Positions 45,684 through 55,645 of a DNA stretch of 64,000 nucleotides are shown here, in pieces. The DNA comes from Streptomyces sp. GESEQ-4 (GTDB lineage Bacteria; Actinomycetota; Actinomycetes; Streptomycetales; Streptomycetaceae). The stretch is from the NCBI RefSeq assembly GCF_017948455.1, contig NZ_JAFFSU010000027.1, positions 54,148 through 118,147 on the forward strand, in the 5' to 3' direction. How positions within the stretch are numbered: the first letter of the stretch is position 1; the number at the start of each line of letters is the position of its first letter. Below the pieces are notes generated by a model. That model saw nothing but the letters and a program-made list of their open reading frames with translations, was not told where the DNA came from and ran no database searches. Made by a program: the position numbers and the translations under genes.

Positions 45684-46706
45684 ATGGTGAACACGGCATA
45701 CGACTCGGCACTCAGACAGAGCCCTGCACCAAGACGGCCCCCCGCCGCGAGCCCCTGGGCCGCGGTGGGGGTCTCTGCCTTCGACGAGCTGCTGTACCAG
45801 GCGATTCTCCATCAGCCCGATGCGGGCACGGCCGGCTGGGCACGGCTCACCGATGCGTCTCCGGGCCGGGTGCGCGAGGCCTGCGACCGGCTTCTCGCAC
45901 TCGGTCTTCTTCAGCCGCCCGATTCCACCGGCGGGTTACGGGCCGTCGATCCGCGCGTGGCGATCCGCGCCCTGATCCGGCGACGCGAGACCGAGTCCGA
46001 GCTGCTCGCCGCCACCGCCGACGAGATGGCGACGGCGTACGAGGCGGGGCTGCTGCGCGAGGAACCGTCGCGCCTGGTCGACGTCGTGGCGGGCGAGGGC
46101 GCCAACGCCGCGCGTCTGGAGGAGCTTTACGCGCGCGCCGAGCACGAGGTGTGCGTCTTCGACACTCCCCCATATCTCGCCCCGCGCACCCCGCAGTTGG
46201 ACCTCCAGGCGGATCTGCTCAGCCGTGGCATCGTCTATCGCACGGTGTACGCGGCCACCGCCCTGGAGGACCCGGACGTGCTGTACCACGCCTGGAAGAT
46301 GGTCGAACTCGGCGAGCAGGCCCGGGTGTTGCCCACCGTGCCGGTCAAACTGCTGGTGGTCGACGGCAGCAGGGCGATGCTGCCACTGACCGCCTCCGCC
46401 GCGGGCGGCTACTGCGCGGCGGTGGTACGGCACTCGGCGGTGACCGAAGCGCTGCAGAAGCTCTTCGAGCTGGCCTGGCAGCAGGCGACGCCGCTCGGTC
46501 AGCCGGTCGCCGACGGCGAACTCACCGAGGGTGAGCGGGCGTTGACGAGGCTTCTCGCCGCGGGGATGAAGGACGAGGCGGTGGCCCGGCACCTGGGGGT
46601 GAGCCTGCGGACGCTGCGTCGGCGGGTGAGCGAACTGCAGGAGCGGCTGGGCGCGGCGAGCCGTTTCCAGCTGGGGTTACGGGCGGCGCAGCGCGGCTGG
46701 GTGTGA
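45684..46706 (+). CDS. TrmB/LuxR-type HTH regulator, copy 2
   Basis: A 340-residue paralogue of the regulator at 40689, collinear throughout apart from a seven-residue insertion near the N-terminus (QSPAPRR). The winged-helix start FDELLYQAILHQPDAGTAGW, the middle YARAEHEVCVFDTPPYL and the C-terminal HTH KDEAVARHLGVSLRTLRRRV are all retained, the last being identical in the two copies. An unchanged recognition helix implies that both regulators can bind the same DNA sites and so may cross-regulate the two protease genes. It is the last gene before the convergent aconitase. Confidence 0.75.
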   Translation: MVNTAYDSALRQSPAPRRPPAASPWAAVGVSAFDELLYQAILHQPDAGTAGWARLTDASPGRVREACDRLLALGLLQPPDSTGGLRAVDPRVAIRALIRRRETESELLAATADEMATAYEAGLLREEPSRLVDVVAGEGANAARLEELYARAEHEVCVFDTPPYLAPRTPQLDLQADLLSRGIVYRTVYAATALEDPDVLYHAWKMVELGEQARVLPTVPVKLLVVDGSRAMLPLTASAAGGYCAAVVRHSAVTEALQKLFELAWQQATPLGQPVADGELTEGERALTRLLAAGMKDEAVARHLGVSLRTLRRRVSELQERLGAASRFQLGLRAAQRGWV

Positions 46707-46717
46707 CGGTATGACGC

Positions 46718-46757
46718 GAGGGGCCGCACCCCTGTCCAGCCAGGGATGCGGCCCCTC
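46718..46757. terminator. Terminator between HTH regulator 2 and aconitase
   Basis: An 11-bp stem GAGGGGCCGCA (46718-46728) / TGCGGCCCCTC (46747-46757), extended by two more pairs with a mismatch. It lies between convergent genes and can serve both. Confidence 0.7.
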
Positions 46758-46776
46758 AACTGCCGTACCGGATCGT

Positions 46777-49494
<2,718 letters not shown>

Positions 49495-49562
49495 GACAGT
49501 CTCCTTCTTTGATGTGCGCGTTCCCACCGCATCCTGCCGCCACGACGTCTTGGCCGATCCGC

Positions 49563-49581
49563 TAAGGTAAGGCTAAGTTAG
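49563..49581. promoter_or_regulatory. Iron-box-like site upstream of acnA
   Basis: TAAGGTAAGGCTAAGTTAG matches the 19-bp DmdR1/IdeR iron-box consensus TTAGGTTAGGCTAACCTAA at 14 positions, including the central GGCTAA. It is about 70 bases before the acnA start. This would tie aconitase to iron supply. Confidence 0.45.
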
Positions 49582-49636
49582 GTAACCCTTAGTGCAAGAC
49601 CGAAGAGCGCGTGCGGCTGCGGTACGCCTCGGCAGA

Positions 49637-49654
49637 TATCTCGATGTCGAGATA
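49637..49654. promoter_or_regulatory. 18-bp palindrome upstream of acnA
   Basis: TATCTCGA-TG-TCGAGATA is a perfect inverted repeat 143 bases before the acnA start. Its right half (CGAGATAAC) resembles the half-site upstream of the XRE-MurA gene (TGAGATAAC at 55628). Confidence 0.45.
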
Positions 49655-49744
49655 ACTCTAGTACATGAGGGCGGAATGGTCATGCCCAGGCCTCCTGCGC
49701 TGTCTCGGTGAACCCTGGCAAACGATGTCGTGTCTCATGGCTGC

Positions 49745-50638
49745 TCAGTTCAGGATCTTCCGCAGTACGTCCCACTGCAACGGGCCGAATCGGTAGTACG
49801 ACCCGACGTTGAACCACTCGCCGTCGGGCGACCACTTGACGATCGAGATGCTGAAGCGATCGCCTTCGTACGTGTACGGAGTGCCGGTTACGAACCGCAC
49901 GATCTCCGGCTCCACCCGGGGCTGGACGACTGCCAGATCGAGGCTGCGGGCGAAGCTGATCCGCTCGATCCGTGCGGAGTCCCAGCCCAGCGTGACGTAG
50001 GCCCGGAACGTCTTCCGTGCGGATTCCACGAGTTCTTCGTCGGGTTCCGGCAGCCCGAGGTCGCGAAGGATCGACGAGACGGTCGCCGCCTCCAGGCCGG
50101 CCGGAAACGTGAAGTATGCGTTCACGGTCCGGTTCGTGTAGTCGATCGAGATCATCGCGACGTCGTCCAGGCCGTGCCGGGCGAAGAAGTCGGCGTTCTC
50201 ACCCAGCGCACGGGGCATGGAGGAGATGGCGGCGAGCTGGGACACTCCCTGCACGTCGCGGGGGAAGTGCACATAGATCTTGTGGAAGCCGCCCAGAACC
50301 GCGAAGTCGATGAGGAACTCGTCGACGGAGCAGTGCTTGCGGAGGTCCGAGAGCAGTGCGCCCACGGGATGGTCGGTCGGCGGCACGAGTCCGTGCGCCA
50401 GCGCATGGGCGTAGGGATCGTCGATCGCTCGGGGCACCTGGATGGTGAGATCGAGATCTCCCGCGTGTCCTTCGCCGGCCGAGGCGCTGAAGATGATCCC
50501 GCCCTCGAACGGCTCGAACGCGTTCAGGATCGGCCGGACCGTGTCCGGCGAGCAGCGCAGATCGAGCAGGCCGGCGGCTTCCTCGATGGCCGAGTACACC
50601 GTTTCCACATCGACTTCCCCATTGACCGGTCCGGACAT
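49745..50638 (-). CDS. ABBA-type aromatic prenyltransferase (NphB/CloQ family)
   Basis: About 297 residues from ATG 50638, which follows GGGAGAACG; an upstream in-frame ATG at 50665 lacks a good ribosome site. The order of alternating helix pairs and strands, the segment GLDDVAMISIDYTNRTVNAY and the start VDVETVYSAIEEAAGLLDLR match the soluble NphB/CloQ/Fnq26 barrel prenyltransferases. There is no DDxxD motif, as expected. These enzymes attach a dimethylallyl, geranyl or farnesyl group to an electron-rich aromatic acceptor, often a naphthol, phenazine or hydroxybenzoate. Neither acceptor nor chain length is readable. A hairpin separates it from the ACP gene. Confidence 0.82.
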   Translation of the reverse strand: MSGPVNGEVDVETVYSAIEEAAGLLDLRCSPDTVRPILNAFEPFEGGIIFSASAGEGHAGDLDLTIQVPRAIDDPYAHALAHGLVPPTDHPVGALLSDLRKHCSVDEFLIDFAVLGGFHKIYVHFPRDVQGVSQLAAISSMPRALGENADFFARHGLDDVAMISIDYTNRTVNAYFTFPAGLEAATVSSILRDLGLPEPDEELVESARKTFRAYVTLGWDSARIERISFARSLDLAVVQPRVEPEIVRFVTGTPYTYEGDRFSISIVKWSPDGEWFNVGSYYRFGPLQWDVLRKILN

Positions 50639-50672
50639 TCCGTTCTCCCAAGCGTCGTTGTTCATCGTGTGA

Positions 50673-50710
50673 AAATCCCGGCGACCGCTGTCTCGCAGCC
50701 GCCGGGATTT
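50673..50710 (-). terminator. Intrinsic-terminator-like hairpin between ACP and prenyltransferase
   Basis: An 11-bp stem: AAATCCCGGCG (50673-50683) pairs with CGCCGGGATTT (50700-50710). Read on the minus strand it is followed by TTTTC, unusual in this genome. It may terminate or attenuate the operon before the prenyltransferase. Confidence 0.6.
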
Positions 50711-50749
50711 CCAGGGGGGAACCGTTCTGCTCGAAGTTGCCGTCGCGCG

Positions 50750-50998
50750 TCAGGCAGCGGCGCCCTTCTGGGTCAGCAGATCGGCGGCCTTGGCGGCGGT
50801 CCCGGCGGTGGCCAGTTCGTCTCCGGCCACCTGGACGCCGTACCGCTTCGTCAGGATGACGCTCAACTCGATCAGGACCAGGGAGTCCAGGTCGAGACTG
50901 TGGAACTGCGTGTCGGCAGTCGTTTCGGCGGGGACGTCGAAGTGCGTCCTGAGAAGGTCGAGCACTGCTTCGGGCTCGAGGGAGATACGGCTCGTCAT
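50750..50998 (-). CDS. Acyl carrier protein
   Basis: An 82-residue acidic helical protein starting at ATG 50998. The phosphopantetheine attachment site is Ser39 in LDLDSLVLIE. The four-helix pattern is typical of discrete ACPs. It is 28 bases downstream of the KAS III-like gene and would carry the acyl chain made or used by that enzyme. Because primary metabolism normally uses its own ACP encoded with fabD/fabF, this copy appears dedicated to the cluster. Confidence 0.9.
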   Translation of the reverse strand: MTSRISLEPEAVLDLLRTHFDVPAETTADTQFHSLDLDSLVLIELSVILTKRYGVQVAGDELATAGTAAKAADLLTQKGAAA

Positions 50999-51026
50999 GG
51001 CGTTTCCTTTCGGGGTACGGCGGCTG

Positions 51027-52040
51027 TCAGGTGAGGGTGATCTCCGGCCAGGTGAGCGCCGCGGAACCCCACGTCAGACCGGCCCCGAACGAGGTCAGCA
51101 GCAGCCGGTCACGGGGCTGGAACCGGCCCTGGGCGGCAGCGTCGGCCAGGGCCAGCGGGATGGAGGCGGCCGAGGTGTTGCCCACCTGCTCGATATGGGT
51201 GACCACGCGCGATCTGTCCACGCCCAACTGCCGGGCCAGCGCATCCAGGATGCGCAGATTCGCCTGGTGGCCCACCACATGGTCGACCTGATCGACGCTC
51301 CAGCCCGCCCGGGCGAGCGCGACCGCCGAGGACTGTGCCATCCGGCGGACCGCGTGCACGAAGACCTCCTTGCCGTTCATACGGATGTACTGGTCGTCCG
51401 GGTGCGGCGCACGGTCGGTGGAGCGGTGCCGGGAACCGTTCCCCGGAAGGGCGACCAGGTCCTTGAAGGCGCCGTCCGAGCCCAGGTCCACGCTCTGGAC
51501 CGCACCGGCCTCGTCGCTGGTTCCGCGGCGCAGCACCGCGGCACCGGCACCGTCGCCGAAGATCACCGCCGTACTGCGGTCGGCGGGGTTGAGGAAGGGG
51601 CGGAACGTCTCCGCACCGATGACGAGAACACGCTCGGCGTACCCGGCCACCAGGGCGGCGGACGCGGTGGCGAGCGCGTACACGAACCCCGAGCAGCCGG
51701 CCGCCACGTCCAGGGCGGCGACCGGGCCGAGGCCCAGGCGGGCGGCCACGTCCGGTGCGGTGGCGGGGATCTGCTGGTCGGGAGTGGCAGTGGCCACGAC
51801 CACCATGCCGATGTCGTCGGGTGCAGCGGCCCCGGCCGACTTCAGTGCCCGGTGGCCCGCCTCGACGGCGAGGTCGCTGGTGGCCACGCCGGGATCGGCC
51901 CAGTGCCGCTTCCGGATACCGGTGCGCCGGACGATCCATGCGTCGCTGGTGTCCATCCGGCGGGAGAGTTCCTCGTTGGTCACGGTGCGCGGCGGCACAT
52001 AGCCGCCCAGTCCGGCGAGGACGGCAGCGGGCGCGCTCAC
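51027..52040 (-). CDS. 3-oxoacyl-ACP synthase III-like condensing enzyme
   Basis: A 337-residue thiolase-fold protein. The triad is Cys116 (DVAAGCSGFVYAL), His258 (VVGHQANLRI) and Asn288 (VGNTSAASIP), the Cys-His-Asn set of FabH. The substrate-entry segment RRTGIRKRHWADP is normal. It would condense an acyl-CoA with malonyl-ACP to a beta-ketoacyl-ACP, or act as acyltransferase. ATG 52040 overlaps the AvrD-like stop by four bases, tying its dosage to that gene. A beta-ketoacyl thioester is the substrate type proposed for AvrD, which makes the pairing meaningful. Confidence 0.9.
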   Translation of the reverse strand: MSAPAAVLAGLGGYVPPRTVTNEELSRRMDTSDAWIVRRTGIRKRHWADPGVATSDLAVEAGHRALKSAGAAAPDDIGMVVVATATPDQQIPATAPDVAARLGLGPVAALDVAAGCSGFVYALATASAALVAGYAERVLVIGAETFRPFLNPADRSTAVIFGDGAGAAVLRRGTSDEAGAVQSVDLGSDGAFKDLVALPGNGSRHRSTDRAPHPDDQYIRMNGKEVFVHAVRRMAQSSAVALARAGWSVDQVDHVVGHQANLRILDALARQLGVDRSRVVTHIEQVGNTSAASIPLALADAAAQGRFQPRDRLLLTSFGAGLTWGSAALTWPEITLT

Positions 52041-53044
52041 CGCCTCTCATCTCCCCGGCTGCCGTTCCGCGCGGGCGAGTTGAGAAGATGCGCGACGCCG
52101 ACCCGGGTCCGTACGCCGTGCAGGGCTCCGACCACCTCGGCCGACCGCCATGTTCCGGACGGGGCGGGCAGCAACCGGGCCTGCTCCAGACGGGCCGTCA
52201 CCTCGCCGTCGGACCGGGCCGGTGCGGTGCCGCCGGCCGTGATGCGGGCCCGTCGCATCCAGAGGTTGTTGCTGTGTACACGCTCGACGCCGTCGAGCGT
52301 GTAGAGCAGGACCTGACCGAGCTGCATGGCGGTGACCAAAGCATCGATCATGGTGGCCGGGGCGTCGTCCTGGGCGGCCTCCGCCCCGTCCGGGACCAGC
52401 GCGACCCGGGCGGTCGCCCGCAGGTCGTCCTCGTTGTCGCCCGTCACGTTCACGCCGGTGAGCAACTGTTGCCGCGCACCATGCCGAACGCCGTAGGGCG
52501 CGTCGTTCCAGGGGCCGGGCAGTTCCTCCGCCAGGTAGTAGGTCCGGCGGGTGCCGATCGGGTGAGAGCCCGCGGCGTGCCGGGCGTGCACGCGAGCCGA
52601 CAGCGAGCCGACACGGCAGTCCAGGGTGGTCGACCACTCCTCGCCGCGCGTCTCGGCGGCGACCAGCCGACCGCTCACCGGCAGCTCCGCCAAGCCCTCC
52701 TCGTCCGGGCCGGAGCCGGCCTTCATATCGACCGACCGCACCTCGAACCGGGCGTCGGGGGCGAGGCCGTACGTGTGGGCCGCGTACAGACCGGTGAGCC
52801 GGGCGGCGAAGAGCATCACATCGATGGAGCTGAGATGAGGTTTCTGGTTCTGGTCGCCTTTGCGGGACCACAGGCCCGGAATGGCGACATGGGCCGTGGC
52901 CTCGATACCCGAAGCGTCGTCGGCTCCCGGCGATATCGTGAGATCGGTCAGCGAGTGTTCGACCCGTTTGAATCCCTCGCCGAGGAATCTGCTCTCTCGT
53001 GGGCCGAGGAAATCGTCGATGGACGCGAGTTCCAGGGATGGCAC
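52037..53044 (-). CDS. AvrD-family protein (syringolide-type synthase homologue)
   Basis: A 335-residue cytosolic protein from GTG 53044, preceded by AGGAG. I recognise the N-terminal signature SIDDFLGPRESRFLGEGFKR as AvrD-like, and the mid segment SSIDVMLFAARLTGLYAAH as the family's central helix. AvrD of Pseudomonas syringae directs formation of syringolides, acyl glycosides built from D-xylulose and a beta-ketoacid; its fold is thought to be hot-dog-like. Here it is coupled to a KAS III and ACP, so it could join a beta-ketoacyl chain to a small polyol or sugar. Assignment is from memory of the family and needs a profile match; the product is unknown. Confidence 0.68.
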   Translation of the reverse strand: MPSLELASIDDFLGPRESRFLGEGFKRVEHSLTDLTISPGADDASGIEATAHVAIPGLWSRKGDQNQKPHLSSIDVMLFAARLTGLYAAHTYGLAPDARFEVRSVDMKAGSGPDEEGLAELPVSGRLVAAETRGEEWSTTLDCRVGSLSARVHARHAAGSHPIGTRRTYYLAEELPGPWNDAPYGVRHGARQQLLTGVNVTGDNEDDLRATARVALVPDGAEAAQDDAPATMIDALVTAMQLGQVLLYTLDGVERVHSNNLWMRRARITAGGTAPARSDGEVTARLEQARLLPAPSGTWRSAEVVGALHGVRTRVGVAHLLNSPARNGSRGDERR

Positions 53045-53082
53045 AGGGTACTCCTGTTCCCGCCGATGAACCGCCTCCGAGT

Positions 53083-53529
53083 TCAGCTGGAGGAGCGCTC
53101 GGCGCGCTCGCCGCTGAATGGGATGAAGGCTTCGGCGATCGCGTAGCTGTCTTCGTACGTGTGGTATCGGGTGATCTGCCCGTCCACCACGGAGAAGTGC
53201 AGCGCGTAGGCGTTGGCGAACGTCTTTCCGGTGGCCAGGACGCCGAAGACGGACTCGGCCGTGACCACCGCGTGCTGTCCGTCGACCATGCGGGCGTGCA
53301 GCGTGAAACTCTGCGGCGCGGTCAGCACTTTGGGGAAGGTCTCGAAGAATTCGGCGATCTCCCGCCGGGTGGACCTGGTGCCGGTCCAGGGCACGTGCGG
53401 GCTTCCGGCCACCCGGAAGTCCACGCGGTCGGCGAACAGCTCGAGCAGGCCGGGCAGATCGCCGGAGGCGTACCTCTCGAAGAACGCGTCCACGATCGCC
53501 CCGGTGGTGGTCGGCTGCGCTGTCGTCAT
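53083..53529 (-). CDS. SnoaL/NTF2-fold protein
   Basis: A 148-residue protein starting at ATG 53529. It has the cone-shaped NTF2-like pattern: an N-terminal helix (DAFFERYASGDLPGLLELFA), then DRVDFRVAGSPHVPWTGTRS and a beta-sheet ending YHTYEDSYAIAEAF. The family includes polyketide cyclases (SnoaL), ketosteroid isomerases and hydroxylases that use no cofactor. In this operon it could cyclise, dehydrate or isomerise an intermediate. It sits between the flavodoxin-like and AvrD-like genes with gaps of about 40 bases. Confidence 0.8.
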   Translation of the reverse strand: MTTAQPTTTGAIVDAFFERYASGDLPGLLELFADRVDFRVAGSPHVPWTGTRSTRREIAEFFETFPKVLTAPQSFTLHARMVDGQHAVVTAESVFGVLATGKTFANAYALHFSVVDGQITRYHTYEDSYAIAEAFIPFSGERAERSSS

Positions 53530-53570
53530 GTCGACTCGCTCCGTCTGTCGGTTACTTGGCGGGAAGGGCG

Positions 53571-54167
53571 CTACTCGGCGGACAGGGCGGCACGCCCCGC
53601 GAGGTGGATCGCCGTCAACTGGGCGACGCGCTCGCCGAGGTGCTCGGCGGTGGCGATGTCGGCCTTGTGCACGGCGTCGGCGGGGAGGTCGCCCGGGGTG
53701 GTGGCGGCGGCGCCGTTGAAGTAGCCGAGCCGGTTCAGGTCGCTCTCGCTCTCGTGGCTGAGGTGCCAGCCGGGGAGCAGGCCGAGGCTGACCCAGATCA
53801 TCCCGTGCTGGGCGCCGAGGGTTGCGAAATAGCCGAGGGTGGAGTCCTTGTCGCCCGCCTTGCAGGCGCCGATGGTGAACCCCGACCCGAGCTTGTCCTT
53901 CCAGGCCTGCCGTGCCCAGCGCTTGTTGGTCGACTCCGCGAAGGTGTGGAACTTTCCCGACGCCGATCCCATGTAGGTGGGCGCCCCGAAGACGATCGCG
54001 TCGGCGTTGTCGAGGGTCTCCCACTTGGCGTCATCCATGGCGTCGACGGTCACCATGGTCACTCCGGCGCCCACGGCCTCGGCACCGACTCGGACGGACT
54101 GCGCCAGTACATCGGTGTGGCCCCTGCCGGAGTGGTAGGCGACGGCGATGGTCGGCGGCTTTTCCAT
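53571..54167 (-). CDS. WrbA-like flavodoxin / NAD(P)H:quinone oxidoreductase
   Basis: A 198-residue flavodoxin-fold protein from ATG 54167. The FMN phosphate loop is AYHSGRGHTDVLAQSV and the isoalloxazine-contacting segments are FGAPTYMGSASGKF and LGAQHGMIWVSLGLLPG, as in WrbA-type quinone oxidoreductases. It would reduce a quinone or supply reduced FMN. A quinone-like or aromatic intermediate in the pathway fits with the aromatic prenyltransferase downstream. The protein is a little shorter than canonical WrbA. Confidence 0.82.
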   Translation of the reverse strand: MEKPPTIAVAYHSGRGHTDVLAQSVRVGAEAVGAGVTMVTVDAMDDAKWETLDNADAIVFGAPTYMGSASGKFHTFAESTNKRWARQAWKDKLGSGFTIGACKAGDKDSTLGYFATLGAQHGMIWVSLGLLPGWHLSHESESDLNRLGYFNGAAATTPGDLPADAVHKADIATAEHLGERVAQLTAIHLAGRAALSAE

Positions 54168-54197
54168 CGGGTGTTCTCCTTTGGTCGTGAGGGCAGT

Positions 54198-54914
54198 TCA
54201 CGCGCGTGCCGGCACCCGCTCGTGCTCCATTCGGAAGTCCTGCCGGCCGTAGTCGTGTCGGGCCCGCTCGATGGCCTCTGCGGTGCTCATGACGGGCGTC
54301 CAGTCGAAGATCCGGGCTATGGTCTCGATGCGTTCCGCCATGGAGCCGCTGACCACGTGGCAGGGAATCTCCAGCTCGTCCAGCGTGGCGAGCAGCATCT
54401 TGTCGACGGTCGCGCGGAAGTCGTTGTTCATCGGCCGGTGGCCGTCCGCGGCGATCGGCAGTTCGTGGCGCAGGTGGACATAGGCGTCGTAGGTGGCCTT
54501 GACGTGTTGCTTGAAGGCGTGCCCGTACTGCTCGACGACCTTGCCGAAGAAGGCCATCTCCTCCGGCGTCGCCGTCGCCGGGCCGCCCTCGTTCCCGGCG
54601 TCGGCGTTGGGGTTCATGCCGTACCGGAGCCGGGCCGCGCCGTAGAGCCATTCCTGGAGGGAGGACCCGTCGGAGATGAAGTGGTCCCCGAGCAGGGCTT
54701 CCTGTACGGCGCGGCCGGTGTGGCGGCGCATGGTGAGCTGGAGGAACTGCGCCGGCGTCACGTCCGCGAGCTTCACGCCCGGCAGAGCCTCCGGCATGAT
54801 CTCCCTGATCGTCCGGGCGAGCGAGCGGGGTACACCGGTGTAGTACGACAGTGCCATCACCGTCGACGTCTTGCCTGAGGAGTAGGTTCCGGACACGGAT
54901 ATCTTCACGGGCAT
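54198..54914 (-). CDS. P-loop ATPase/kinase-like protein (AAA_28/NadR-like)
   Basis: About 238 residues. The N-terminal Walker A is SGTYSSGKTSTV (residues 8-19). A kinase-like middle contains ISDGSSLQEWLYGAARL, where the Asp may be Walker B, and a C-terminal Rossmann-like half ends FDWTPVMSTAEAIERA. The pattern resembles AAA_28 or NadR C-terminal kinase domains, which phosphorylate small nucleoside or sugar-like substrates. ATG 54914 is used, though GTG 54908 has better spacing from GGAG. It is the first gene of the seven-gene operon. A substrate kinase or regulatory ATPase are both possible; I cannot choose. Confidence 0.65.
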   Translation of the reverse strand: MPVKISVSGTYSSGKTSTVMALSYYTGVPRSLARTIREIMPEALPGVKLADVTPAQFLQLTMRRHTGRAVQEALLGDHFISDGSSLQEWLYGAARLRYGMNPNADAGNEGGPATATPEEMAFFGKVVEQYGHAFKQHVKATYDAYVHLRHELPIAADGHRPMNNDFRATVDKMLLATLDELEIPCHVVSGSMAERIETIARIFDWTPVMSTAEAIERARHDYGRQDFRMEHERVPARA

Positions 54915-55383
54915 CTCCACTTCCCGGCAGCGCGTTGCAGGTCGCACGGCACTGCCGCATACGGCGAGAGATCGGGAAAAGGGATATCGCAAAAGCTGGA
55001 TGAGGCAATTCCGCCGGAAAGCCGGACGGCGAGAAATCAGTGAGCAGGCCCGCATCACATGTCACGGCCATGGCCGGAGTCGGCGAGCGCTCAGAAGATC
55101 ACAATCCGCTGCCACGGGACTGTTTTTGGGCAGGGAAGGTGTCCAAAAAGAGTGACACGGATGGCAACTCCGCACCAAGAGTAGCCAGAAGTGATGTGAG
55201 TCACACCAACTGCCGCCGTGTCCACCGGAGTTCACACCGGACAGCCGCGCAACCGCACCGTACGGGCCGGTCCCGTGACAGCGACCGGCTTCGAGGAACC
55301 GGTCGAGTTCGCCCATCAGTGCGCGAAGTCGGGGTATCCGAGGTGAACCGGGACCACCCGGCCTTTCCCGAAGGGAGACGCTG
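54915..55383. other. Promoter region between the cluster and DUF4236 gene
   Basis: 469 bases that must hold the promoter of the minus-strand cluster and of the small plus-strand gene. The part from 54960 to 55200 is less GC-rich than its surroundings (runs such as AAAAGGGATATCGCAAAAGC). Short imperfect repeats around GTGTCCAAAAAGAGTGACAC (55139-55158) form a possible operator. I see no convincing gene. Confidence 0.5.
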
Positions 55384-55581
55384 ATGCCGCTCACATTCCG
55401 CAAGAGTTTCCGGATCCTGCCGGGGGTGCGACTGAACATCAACCGGCGCTCGTGGTCCATCACGACCGGTGGCGGGCGCGGCCCCCGGCACACACGCAGC
55501 AGCACAGGACGTCGTACGACATCAGTGGATTTGCCCGGACCTTTCGGGTGGCGTCGTACCCGTACCACTCGGCGGCGTTGA
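55384..55581 (+). CDS. Small DUF4236 protein
   Basis: A 65-residue very basic protein starting at ATG 55384 with GAAGGGAG ten bases upstream. The N-terminus PLTFRKSFRILPGVRLNINR followed by RSWSITTGGGRGP is the DUF4236 signature (FRKSxxxxPGVRLNxSxxG). The family is small, widespread and of unknown function, often with extra C-terminal regions. Here the C-terminus is short and Arg/Thr-rich. It is 64 bases before the XRE-MurA gene. Confidence 0.7.
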   Translation: MPLTFRKSFRILPGVRLNINRRSWSITTGGGRGPRHTRSSTGRRTTSVDLPGPFGWRRTRTTRRR

Positions 55582-55617
55582 CGAGCCGTCACCCGAATGG
55601 CCCCCTCAACGGGCGCC

Positions 55618-55633
55618 ATCTCATATCTGAGAT
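55618..55633. promoter_or_regulatory. Palindrome before the XRE-MurA gene, candidate autoregulatory operator
   Basis: ATCTCA-TATC-TGAGAT is a perfect inverted repeat ending 12 bases before ATG 55646. The close position suits repression by the gene product's own XRE domain. Confidence 0.5.
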
Positions 55634-55645
55634 AACCTCAACCTC

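Larger units (their letters stand above)
36790..46706 (+). repeat. Tandem duplication of a leader-subtilase-regulator module
   Basis: Unit 1 runs from about 36790 to 41690 and unit 2 from about 41790 to 46706. Each holds, in the same order and spacing, a structured leader, a roughly 1230-residue S8 peptidase and a 333-340-residue HTH regulator with near-identical promoter. The proteins are similar along their whole length but clearly diverged, so the duplication is old and both copies appear intact. Confidence 0.85.

Noticed and set aside
55040..55384. A 114-codon plus-strand frame upstream of the DUF4236 gene
   Set aside because: No ribosome site, no recognisable domain, irregular codon use, and it spans the probable promoter of the minus-strand cluster.
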